A DNA stretch of 10,939 nt from positions 1-10,939 of the forward strand of contig JBBRTW010000230.1 in assembly GCA_038244055.1 (NCBI GenBank), given 5' to 3'. Positions 1 to 6,788 of the stretch are shown piece by piece; position 1 is the stretch's first letter, and each line of letters starts with the position of its first letter. The notes under the pieces are model-generated. The model worked only from the letters and a program-made list of their open reading frames with translations, searched no databases and was not told the origin of the DNA. This stretch comes from DASPKW01 sp038244055. GTDB lineage: Bacteria > Planctomycetota > Phycisphaerae > Tepidisphaerales > Tepidisphaeraceae. Both the position numbers and the translations under genes were made by a program.

Positions 1-1
1 C

Positions 2-43
2 GAGGACGATAATCGTAACCAGTTGATGCTGTTCGACTTCTGA
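2..43 (+). CDS. 3' end of an unidentified upstream gene (partial)
   Basis: The first bases read in one open frame as EDDNRNQLMLFDF followed by TGA. Thirteen codons are too few to identify a product. A C-terminus ending in a Q-L-x-L-F type string is seen in several DNA-repair proteins such as MutS, but this is only a resemblance. A frame this short could be open by chance, so the call rests mainly on the clean stop followed by non-coding repeat sequence. Confidence 0.4.
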   Translation, partial: EDDNRNQLMLFDF

Positions 44-56
44 CCGGACAGTAGTG

Positions 57-127
57 ATTGCGGATTGCGGATTTCGGATTGAAAACCGCATTTCAATCCG
101 CAATCCACAATCCGAAATCCGCAATTG
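57..127. repeat. Nested inverted repeat of AATCCGCAAT/AATCCGAAAT type
   Basis: Bases 64-81 (ATTGCGGATTTCGGATTG) are perfectly complementary to 108-125, giving an 18-bp stem. A second fold nests inside it: 76-84 (GGATTGAAA) pairs with 91-99 (TTTCAATCC) around a 6-base loop. The two folds share bases 76-81, so they compete. The short words GATTGCGG and CAATCCGCAAT recur within the element. It resembles a common class of dispersed intergenic repeats in environmental bacteria. It lies between the end of a plus-strand gene and the end of a minus-strand gene, so it could act as a two-way terminator, but there is no clear T-tract. Confidence 0.85.
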
Positions 128-320
128 TTGCCCATCTCATGCGATATGCGATTGCCCTGATGGGGAGTTCGCCCGCCTGGTCCCTCCCCTGCGAATCGAT
201 CGCCAACCCCGCCCAGGGCCTGAGTGCCCATTGCAACGCTTACTTTCTGGCCAATCCCGTGGGGCGTCATCGTCTCAAGTGGGACGCCCGCACCACAAGG
301 GCATGATCGCGCACTTTCAT
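128..320. other. Gene-free stretch between convergent gene ends
   Basis: About 190 bases separate the left inverted repeat from the stop codon of the large secreted protein. Several short frames are open on both strands, but none has a convincing protein-like composition or a ribosome site. The only structure seen is a possible stem-loop in which 262-268 (GGGCGTC) pairs with 283-289 (GACGCCC) across a 14-base loop. For transcripts arriving from the minus-strand gene this could slow or stop polymerase, but no U-tract follows. Confidence 0.5.
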
Positions 321-2693
321 TCATGGCGGGCTGAAGAATAACACGATCGTGGAGCGCGGGGGGACTCTGAGGGGGGTGGCTGGTGACACGCGCTTTCCGG
401 AGATCAATTCCAGCGCATCGGTCCGGAGGCCGGTGGCGCTGGCGGGAGATTTGAGGTCGTAGGTCTTGTCTTTCGAGCAGTTCATGCCGATCAGGTAGCG
501 ACCATAACTAAGCGTATAGAAGGACCCGCGGCCGGCGTGGATGTTTTCATCGCCGGGCTTGAATTTGAGGCCTTCGGGAATTTTGGCGATGGGCAGTTTT
601 TCGCCGGCCATGGCCGAGTGCATGCCGCCGGGGTAGCGCATGCCGCCGTTGGCGAAGCCCATGTTGATCCAGTCGGGGCGGGTGTAGGTCAATCCGCTCG
701 GATCGAATTCGGTCTCCTGGCGCACGATGGCGATGCGATCGTAGCGCGGGCCGATGGCGTGGACGCGGGCGAGATTGTTGATGGCGTAGCGGGCGCGCCA
801 GTAGAGGGAGATGTAGAGGATCTCATCGCCGCGATGGATGGCCACCACGCCATCCTCCTCATCGGCGAAGACGAAATCGGGCTGGCCGGGCGACATGGGC
901 AGGCGCTTTGGGCTGGGGGCCTGCGCGGTCAAGAGCGCGTATTGATCGGGGAGGCGGAGCAGGCCGGTGGTGACGCGCAGGCCGGTATTCTGCTTGAGCT
1001 GCTCATCGACGGATTGGAAGAACTGATTGTCGGCCAGCATCTGCTGTGCATAACCGATGGCCTCGGGATCGAGCGTGGCGGCGGCGGAATAGAGGGTTGA
1101 GGCATCCCAGGTCGGGCGCTCGCCGTAGCAGACCGCGCCGGGGTAATGCTCATCGCGCCAGCCGACGATGGTCTCGATGCGCATGGCGCGATTGCCCAGG
1201 GCATCGAGCGCGGGATAGCGGAAGATGCCGCGGGCGGCCGCCAATTTGATGAGCTGCGACTTGATTTTCTCATCGCCGGGCTGATTTGGAGCGGGGCGGG
1301 TGGCATCGTAAATCTGCGTGACCCAATCGAGGACTTCGCCGTAGTAGCCGACGTAGCCGAGCTCGCGGGTCAGGCCCTTGGCGGTGATCTGCAAATAATC
1401 CTCGCCGACGGGCTTGGCGGGGCCGGCATCGGTCTCGCTGCCGAGCCAGGGCTCGAGGCCGATGGATTCGTAGAGATAGCGGCGCATCCGGGCTTCGGGG
1501 AGGGCGTGCGCGGGATCGATGGCGGCGATGCCGCTATTGGCGCGCTGGATATTCATGTCGATGATCATCGACTGGTTGGTGTAGAGGCGGCGATGCTGGC
1601 GATGCCAGTCGCGGCTGGCGACGAGCATCTCGGACCAGGCGGCGCGGCGGGCGATTTTCTTGCCCGGGGCATCATCGATGGGCTGGTCGAGAAATGGCTT
1701 GAGCGGCTCGGCCAGGAGATGAATCGATTCGCCCGCCGGGCCGAGGCCGAACCATTCGGAATTGTAGAAGGCGGGATCGGACTGCGCGAACTTAGGGTCC
1801 ATTCGCCAGGCGGCGAAGAGGGCATCGACGCCGGCGGCGATCTTCTCGGCGACCTTCGGATTCTGATGCGCGGGCGTCCACTTCACCCAATAGGCCTGGG
1901 CCAGGAAGATCATCTCCATCTGCCCGGGCGGCTTTCTGGATTTGAGAATGCCGTTGATCGCGCCGGTGACGCGCTGGTTGACTTTTTCCATCACCTCCGG
2001 GCCGGGCTCTTTGCGCACCGGCGGGTTGGCGGGGGCATCGCCCTGCCTGTCATCGGCGGGGGGAATGAAGCAGCCATCGGTGTGGGTGTAGACGCGATAG
2101 AGGCCGCGCGTCGGCTCGATCATGGGTTTCTGGTACTGGTCGAAATTAGTGCCGTAGCCCCAGATTCGGCCGGTGGCGCGGATTTCGAAATGGAGCTCGG
2201 TTTTGCCTTTGGTCATCGCCAGAGGGAGCGGCACGGTGCTGTAGTAGAAGCGGCTGATGAGTGCGGGCGCGCCTCCCTCGGTTCCGAAATCGAGAAGGTC
2301 GACATCGCCGAGGTGACGGTAGCCGATCTGCCTGCCTTCGCAGTGGAGGATGAGAAGATTGGAATTGATATCCGAGCCCCAGAAGCGGGCGGTGAGGTAG
2401 GTGGGGCGATCGGGGTCGACTTTGAGCGTGAAGGAGACGCGGCCGCCTTCCCAGGTGGGCGCGGCCAATGGCAGGAGGCGGCGGGCGGGTTCGCCGAGGC
2501 CGCCGGTGAGGATGTCGCTGCGGTCGGCGGTGAGGGCGTGGGATTTCTCGGAGTCGGGGAGGCCGAAGGTGAGAGTATCGAGGGGCGGGGCGGGCGATGT
2601 TGGCGCGGCGGCGCGGAGGATCGGCGCGGAGAGGCAGAGTATCATGACCAGAGGCCGGATCGTTTTGAGTGAATGAATAGGGTTCGGCATCAT
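321..2693 (-). CDS. Large secreted protein of unrecognised family, probable polysaccharide-active enzyme
   Basis: The 790-residue product opens with a signal peptide: basic and polar residues 1-13, a hydrophobic stretch around 14-28 (PLVMILCLSAPI) and an A-A-A site near residue 30. Residues 40-210 look like a beta-rich, carbohydrate-binding-type module, with FWGSD at 104-108 and RFYYSTVPLPLAMTKGKT at 148-165. Residues 230-580 are mostly helical and rich in Trp, Tyr, His and Arg, for example RDWHRQHRRLYTNQ from 361 and GYVGYYGEVLDW from 446. Residues 600-790 look beta-rich again. A module, then a helical barrel, then a beta-sandwich resembles polysaccharide lyases and related enzymes with an alpha/alpha toroid; that parallel is inferred from composition only, and no catalytic signature was recognised. 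It lies directly downstream of a secreted GH3 glycosidase on the same strand, which supports a role in glycan breakdown. Two ATG codons are adjacent at the start (2693 and 2690) and neither has a strong Shine-Dalgarno site. Confidence 0.85.
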   Translation of the reverse strand: MMPNPIHSLKTIRPLVMILCLSAPILRAAAPTSPAPPLDTLTFGLPDSEKSHALTADRSDILTGGLGEPARRLLPLAAPTWEGGRVSFTLKVDPDRPTYLTARFWGSDINSNLLILHCEGRQIGYRHLGDVDLLDFGTEGGAPALISRFYYSTVPLPLAMTKGKTELHFEIRATGRIWGYGTNFDQYQKPMIEPTRGLYRVYTHTDGCFIPPADDRQGDAPANPPVRKEPGPEVMEKVNQRVTGAINGILKSRKPPGQMEMIFLAQAYWVKWTPAHQNPKVAEKIAAGVDALFAAWRMDPKFAQSDPAFYNSEWFGLGPAGESIHLLAEPLKPFLDQPIDDAPGKKIARRAAWSEMLVASRDWHRQHRRLYTNQSMIIDMNIQRANSGIAAIDPAHALPEARMRRYLYESIGLEPWLGSETDAGPAKPVGEDYLQITAKGLTRELGYVGYYGEVLDWVTQIYDATRPAPNQPGDEKIKSQLIKLAAARGIFRYPALDALGNRAMRIETIVGWRDEHYPGAVCYGERPTWDASTLYSAAATLDPEAIGYAQQMLADNQFFQSVDEQLKQNTGLRVTTGLLRLPDQYALLTAQAPSPKRLPMSPGQPDFVFADEEDGVVAIHRGDEILYISLYWRARYAINNLARVHAIGPRYDRIAIVRQETEFDPSGLTYTRPDWINMGFANGGMRYPGGMHSAMAGEKLPIAKIPEGLKFKPGDENIHAGRGSFYTLSYGRYLIGMNCSKDKTYDLKSPASATGLRTDALELISGKRVSPATPLRVPPRSTIVLFFSPP

Positions 2694-2745
2694 AGAAGTT
2701 CTCAGTTCGATCTCATTCAGCGCTTCGGCGAGTTACGCCATATGG

Positions 2746-2850
2746 GTCATGCTGAGCTTGCGAAGCATCTTGCCCGTAGGCTGGGGACGATTCAAAGAAG
2801 CCGACTGGCCTCAACGTTCGCAGCCAGATCCTTCGCAAGCTCAGGATGAC
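2746..2850. repeat. 25-bp imperfect inverted repeat around a 55-base spacer
   Basis: Bases 2746-2770 and 2826-2850 are inverted copies of each other with two mismatches in 25 positions. The shared core is CTGAGCTTGCGAAG. Read from the left the left arm starts GTCATGCTGAG; read from the right the other arm starts GTCATCCTGAG. I recognise this type (TCATCCTGAGCTTGCGAAGGAT) as a dispersed intergenic repeat found in many unrelated environmental bacteria. It lies upstream of the large secreted protein and downstream of the GH3 gene, so it may fold in the RNA joining them. Confidence 0.85.
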
Positions 2851-2945
2851 GGTTCGGGCTCAGGATGACGGTTCGGGCTCAGGATTACGGTTCGGGCTCA
2901 GGATGACGGTTCGGGCTCAGGATGACGGTTCGGGCTCAGGATGAC
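2841..2945. repeat. 19-bp tandem repeat, five full copies plus a partial one
   Basis: The unit is TCAGGATGACGGTTCGGGC. Full copies begin at 2841, 2860, 2879, 2898 and 2917, and a 10-base partial copy covers 2936-2945. The third copy has one substitution (GATTAC for GATGAC); the others are identical. The first ten bases of the first copy are also the end of the right arm of the 25-bp inverted repeat, so the array appears to have grown from that arm. Near-identity suggests recent expansion. There are no spacers between units, so this is not a CRISPR array. Confidence 0.95.
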
Positions 2946-2959
2946 ATCTCCGGCTAATT

Positions 2960-5137
2960 TTAGAATCGCTTAGTCACTTCATATGTGGCCTGGGCGCGGA
3001 GATCGGCCGATGACGCCCCGGCCGACACATCGAACGTGCCCGGCTCCACCACAAATCGCTTCTCCGCTTCATTGTAAATCGCCATGCGCTCGGCCGGGAG
3101 ATCGAGTGTGACCGTCTTCTTCTCTCCCGGATTGAGCGAAATCCGCTGGAAGCCGATCAGTTTCTGGTTGGGCTGCTTTACGGAGCATTGTTGCTGGTGG
3201 CCGTAGAACTGGACGACCTCATCGCCGGGGCGCTGGCCGATGTTTTCGATATCGAAGTTGATGACGACATTGCCCCCCGGCGCGATTTGCCGCGGCGCAA
3301 CCCGCAGGTTGGTGTACTTGAATTCCGTGTAGCTCAGGCCATGGCCGAACGCGAAGAGGGGCGGGCCGTTGACGTACATGTAGGTGTAGCCTTTGGAGAT
3401 GTCGTACTCATCGATGGGCGGGACCTGCGCGGCCGAGGCGTACACCGTATGCGGCAGACGCCCGGCCGGATTGACATCGCCGAAGAGCACATCGGCGATC
3501 GCGTGGCCCCCCTCTTCGCCCGGCCACCAGGCCTGCAGCATCGCGGGGAGATTCTCCTTGAGCCACGGCACGGTGAGCGGGCCGGCGCTCATCTGGATGG
3601 CGAGCGTGCGCGGGTTGGCGGCGAAGAGGGCTTTGGCGAGTTCCTCCTGATTGCCGGAAAGGCCGAGGGATTTGCGGTCGCGGCCTTCCTGCTCGGCTGA
3701 GGCATTGGTGCCGATGAAAAGCAGAACGACATCGGCGCTGCGGGCGATCTCCACCGCCTTCTGCAACTCGGCCGGTTTGTCGAAGGGTTTGGATTTGGGA
3801 GGCGGCTCGTTCACCGCGCCGCCAACTGCGTAAACAATCTCAATCCCCGCCCCGGCGCGATCCTTGATCCCTTGCAATGCCGAAATCGCCATGCCCACTT
3901 TGCCGTTGTAGTTGTTGGTGATGATCTGGTCGGCCAATGGTCCGATGACGGCGATGCGCTTGAGTTTATTCCGGTCCAGCGGGAGGAAATGCTCGCGATT
4001 CTGGAGAAGGACGATGGATTGTTGGGCGGCCTTGAGAGCCACAGCGCGGTGCTTGGCGCTGCCGATCACATCGGGAGAGATTTTGCTGTAGGGCACCGCT
4101 TCGAATGGATCGAACTCTCCGAGGCGGAAGCGCACCTTGAGAACGCGCGACACGGCATCGTTCAGGCGGGCTTCGGTCAGCTTGCCTTCGCGGACGGCGG
4201 CGGGGATGTTCTCCTGGAATTCCTTATCCGAGAAATCGCAGCCGGCCATGAGCGATTTGGCGACGGCATCGACGTAAGTCATCTTGCCCGCCTCGTGGCC
4301 GGTGACCATCGTTTTGACGCCGCCGAGGTCGGAGACGACGAAGCCTTCGTGCTTCCACTCTCCCTTGAGCACATCGGTCAGGAGCCAGCGGTTGATGTTG
4401 TTGGGGGTGCCGTTGATCGCGTTGTAGGAGGCCATGAGCGACTGGGCCTTGCCTTCCACCACCGCATCGCGGAAATGGGGCAACCAGTATTCGTGGAGCA
4501 TGCGCTGGGAGACATTGGCGTTGAGCTTGGTGCGATCGGTCTCGACATTGTTGACGGCATAGTGCTTGAGCGTGGACGCCAGCTTGAGATAGCGCGGGTC
4601 ATCGCCTTGCAGCCCGCGCACGTAGGCCACGGCCATGCGGCCGGTGAGGAACGGGTCCTCGCCCCAGGCTTCGTGATTGCGGCCCCAGTAGGGATTGCGC
4701 TCGATATTGATCACCGGCGCGCGGTAGATCAGGCCCTTATGCTCCCCCGCCGCCTTGGGGTCCAGATGCCAGCCGTTGTAGATGGCGCGGGCCTCATCGG
4801 AGAGAACGGCCGCGATCTCATGCTGCACGAGGTCGACATTCCAGGTGGCGGCCATGGCGATGCAAGTGGGGAACATGGTGGTCGGCCGGTCCCATTTGAC
4901 ACCATTGAGGCACTGGTTCCACTGGTCGGCGCGGATATTGAAGCGCTCGACCGTGGTTCCCTTGTGATTGAGGAGGGCGGCTTTTTCTTCGAGTGTCAAT
5001 CGGCCGATGAGATCGGCGACGCGCTCCTCCACCGTGCGGGCGCGGTCGAGATAGGGTGGGGCCGGCTCGGCGCAGAGCGCGGTCGCTGAGAAGGATAGGG
5101 CGATAATGAGGATTGCGGCGGGTCGTGGGCGGTTCAT
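2960..5137 (-). CDS. Secreted glycoside hydrolase family 3 enzyme (beta-glucosidase/beta-xylosidase type)
   Basis: This enzyme should release non-reducing-end beta-linked sugars from oligosaccharides by a retaining mechanism. The 725-residue product has a signal peptide (MNRPRPAAILIIALSFSATALCA, residues 1-23). The N-terminal barrel carries RNPYWGRNHEAWGEDPFLT at 147-165, KHYAVNNVE at 191-199 and GFVVSDLGG at 265-273, where Asp270 is the expected nucleophile. The second domain has EQEGRDRKSL at 482-491, with Glu484 (or Glu482) the likely acid/base. A fibronectin-III-like C-terminal domain covers about 610-715. All three canonical parts are present and length is normal. The WGR-x-x-E-x-x-GEDPFLT form resembles xylosidase-type members, but substrate cannot be fixed from sequence. 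AGGA (complement of 5147-5150) lies nine bases before the ATG and supports this start. The next gene downstream is the large secreted protein. Confidence 0.95.
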   Translation of the reverse strand: MNRPRPAAILIIALSFSATALCAEPAPPYLDRARTVEERVADLIGRLTLEEKAALLNHKGTTVERFNIRADQWNQCLNGVKWDRPTTMFPTCIAMAATWNVDLVQHEIAAVLSDEARAIYNGWHLDPKAAGEHKGLIYRAPVINIERNPYWGRNHEAWGEDPFLTGRMAVAYVRGLQGDDPRYLKLASTLKHYAVNNVETDRTKLNANVSQRMLHEYWLPHFRDAVVEGKAQSLMASYNAINGTPNNINRWLLTDVLKGEWKHEGFVVSDLGGVKTMVTGHEAGKMTYVDAVAKSLMAGCDFSDKEFQENIPAAVREGKLTEARLNDAVSRVLKVRFRLGEFDPFEAVPYSKISPDVIGSAKHRAVALKAAQQSIVLLQNREHFLPLDRNKLKRIAVIGPLADQIITNNYNGKVGMAISALQGIKDRAGAGIEIVYAVGGAVNEPPPKSKPFDKPAELQKAVEIARSADVVLLFIGTNASAEQEGRDRKSLGLSGNQEELAKALFAANPRTLAIQMSAGPLTVPWLKENLPAMLQAWWPGEEGGHAIADVLFGDVNPAGRLPHTVYASAAQVPPIDEYDISKGYTYMYVNGPPLFAFGHGLSYTEFKYTNLRVAPRQIAPGGNVVINFDIENIGQRPGDEVVQFYGHQQQCSVKQPNQKLIGFQRISLNPGEKKTVTLDLPAERMAIYNEAEKRFVVEPGTFDVSAGASSADLRAQATYEVTKRF

Positions 5138-5512
5138 GGCGGAGGGTCCTGGGGACTGCGGCGTTGCGGGGCGGGTGAAATGATAAGGCGCGGGCGGGTC
5201 CCGTCCATGCGCAAATGAGCGTTGGCATCGGAGATTTTTGTCGGAGGGTGGCGAATCCGGATGCTAAACGACGACGGTTGATGGACCGGACCCGTTTGTG
5301 CAACATTGATGGAATCGCCCGGATTCAAGCTTAGTCTCAACGTGCGCCAAACCGATGGATCGAAGAAAATGGTGGATATCCGCACGCTGGGTTTCGTGCG
5401 CTTCGAAGGCAACCCCGCGCGGATAAACACGCCACATGAATCAACTCTTGTTCTCAACCACCTGATTTTCTTCCTTCGTGTCTTCGTGCCTTCGTGGTTC
5501 AACTTCTTCAAT
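5138..5512. other. 375-base gene-free region between GT4 and GH3 genes
   Basis: This stretch should hold the promoter of the GH3 gene. No convincing paired -35/-10 boxes were found; the best -10-like string is TATCAT on the minus strand near 5180, without a good -35. Frames of 85 to 125 codons are open on both strands, but their composition is not protein-like and one begins inside a short tandem repeat at 5474-5497. The GT4 transcript could end here, since the gap is far wider than those between the three genes upstream. Confidence 0.6.
5474..5497. repeat. Three 8-bp tandem units of CTTCGTGN type
   Basis: CTTCGTGT, CTTCGTGC and CTTCGTGG follow one another without gaps. On the minus strand this reads as CACGAAG repeated, in the form ACGAAGGCACGAAGACACGA. 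I recognise this pattern as a dispersed intergenic repeat in planctomycete-like and other environmental genomes. It starts about 16 bases beyond the GT4 stop codon on the minus strand, a typical place for such elements. Confidence 0.85.
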
Positions 5513-6781
5513 TCAAATTCCCGGGTCGGCCGCGAGGAGGCGCTGATCCTCCTCCGTCAATAACCGTCCCGCGATCTGGCGGTACAGGGCCCGAAAATGC
5601 CGCGCCGCCCCATCCCAGGTCCAGCGCGCGATCCGCGCCTTCCCCCGCGCGCCGAGCTGCGCCCGCAGATCGGGATCGGTCCAAAGATGCTGTATCGCAT
5701 CCGCCATCTGCCCCACATCGCGCGGATCGAACAGCAATGCCGCATCCCCCACCTGCTCGGGCAGGCTGGTCACGTTCGAACACGCGGCCGGCGCGCCGGC
5801 CATCAGCGCCTCGCTGATCGGCCCGCTGGCGGCCTCGAAGAGCGTCGGCACGATGACGCAGCGGCACATCTGGTAAAGCGCCCGCAGTTCCACGGGCGTG
5901 ACGAAGCCGAGAAACTTCACCTGATCCTCCAGGCGCAGCGCGGCAATGCGCTTCTGAATGGTCGCGAAATATTCGTTCTGGTGCCCCGAGCAGATCAGGG
6001 GCACGATCAGGCCGCGATCGTTCCGCAGCCGCGCCAGCGCATCCAGAAGCGCCAGGTGATTCTTGTGCGGCCAGGTCTGCGCCGGGTAGAGCGCGAAAGT
6101 CTCGGGCAATTCGAATTTTATTCGCGTGGCCGCCATCTGCTCATCCGTCGGCATTGGATATGCCCCCAGCGAGCCGGCCAGCGGCACCACCTTCACCTTC
6201 TCCTCCGGCAGATCGAACTGTTTGATCACATCGCGCTTGACCCATGATGAAGTCACCGAAACCACTCGCGCGGACCGGCAGAATGAGCCGAGCATCACAT
6301 CGCGCTTGACCCGCTCGCGCCTGGTCAGCAGCCTGGGCAGATGGCGGTGCAGCAGATCGTGCGGGTGGTAGATGCTCGGCACTGTCGTGAAAAACGCCCG
6401 CTGGATCAGGAAGTGCATCACATCGATTCCTTCCTTCTCGATGGTCCCATCGGATTCAGAAAGGGTCACCGATTTCCGCGCCAGCCAGCCGCCCATATGC
6501 TCCCCCATGGCCGCGAGGCGCGGATGGCCTTTCAAAAAAGTCTTCCACTCCGGCGGCGCTTCGACGGCAGTCGTCAGGAGCATTCGGCAGCGCCCGCGAA
6601 CGTACGGCGCGAGCCAGTCGTGCGAGCGCGGATACGCCAGGACAACAAACTCCTCATTTCCATCCTCCAGGCGCGACAGCGCATCGGCCAGGCCGATCAC
6701 CACCTGTTCGATGCCGCCGGACTTGCCGCCGAACAGCCTGCCATCGATTCCGACCCGGAGGGGCCGCGCTGCATCCATCAT
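5513..6781 (-). CDS. GT-B glycosyltransferase, family 4
   Basis: This is a cytoplasmic-type retaining glycosyltransferase that should move a sugar from a nucleotide donor to a growing glycan or lipid-linked acceptor. The 422-residue length is usual for the family. The N-terminal acceptor domain opens with LRVGIDGRLFGGKSGGIEQV (residues 8-27), a GT4-style glycine-rich loop. The donor domain starts near 225 with FALYPAQTWPHKNH (229-242), where Lys240 is in the position of the phosphate-binding lysine, and contains TLFEAASGPISEALMAGAPA (313-332), with Glu316 and Glu324 forming the E-x7-E motif. Exact donor and acceptor are unknown. The gene begins seven bases after the preceding gene ends, so it is very likely co-transcribed and perhaps translationally coupled, since no strong ribosome site is visible. 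Two ATG codons are adjacent (6781 and 6778). Confidence 0.93.
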   Translation of the reverse strand: MMDAARPLRVGIDGRLFGGKSGGIEQVVIGLADALSRLEDGNEEFVVLAYPRSHDWLAPYVRGRCRMLLTTAVEAPPEWKTFLKGHPRLAAMGEHMGGWLARKSVTLSESDGTIEKEGIDVMHFLIQRAFFTTVPSIYHPHDLLHRHLPRLLTRRERVKRDVMLGSFCRSARVVSVTSSWVKRDVIKQFDLPEEKVKVVPLAGSLGAYPMPTDEQMAATRIKFELPETFALYPAQTWPHKNHLALLDALARLRNDRGLIVPLICSGHQNEYFATIQKRIAALRLEDQVKFLGFVTPVELRALYQMCRCVIVPTLFEAASGPISEALMAGAPAACSNVTSLPEQVGDAALLFDPRDVGQMADAIQHLWTDPDLRAQLGARGKARIARWTWDGAARHFRALYRQIAGRLLTEEDQRLLAADPGI

Positions 6782-6788
6782 GTGAGGG

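Noticed and set aside
54..341. Short plus-strand frames of 82 and 95 codons at the left end
   Set aside because: They begin in the inverted repeat, whose translation (RNPQSEIRN) is typical of non-coding repeats, and have no ribosome site or recognisable domain.
1146..2672. A 508-codon open frame on the plus strand opposite the large secreted protein
   Set aside because: It mirrors a real gene on the minus strand in a GC-rich genome, is overloaded with Gly, Ala, Glu and Asp, and has no recognisable motif. The minus-strand product has a signal peptide and normal composition.
2841..2945. CRISPR array
   Set aside because: The units are 19 bp and directly adjacent with no unique spacers, and no cas gene is present.
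3872..5089. A 405-codon open frame on the plus strand opposite the GH3 gene
   Set aside because: The minus-strand GH3 protein has all family motifs; the opposite frame has none and is a by-product of codon bias.
5134..5511. A 125-codon minus-strand frame before the GH3 gene
   Set aside because: It begins in the CACGAAG-type repeat (read as NHEGTKTRR) and continues through non-protein-like sequence; a typical false gene.
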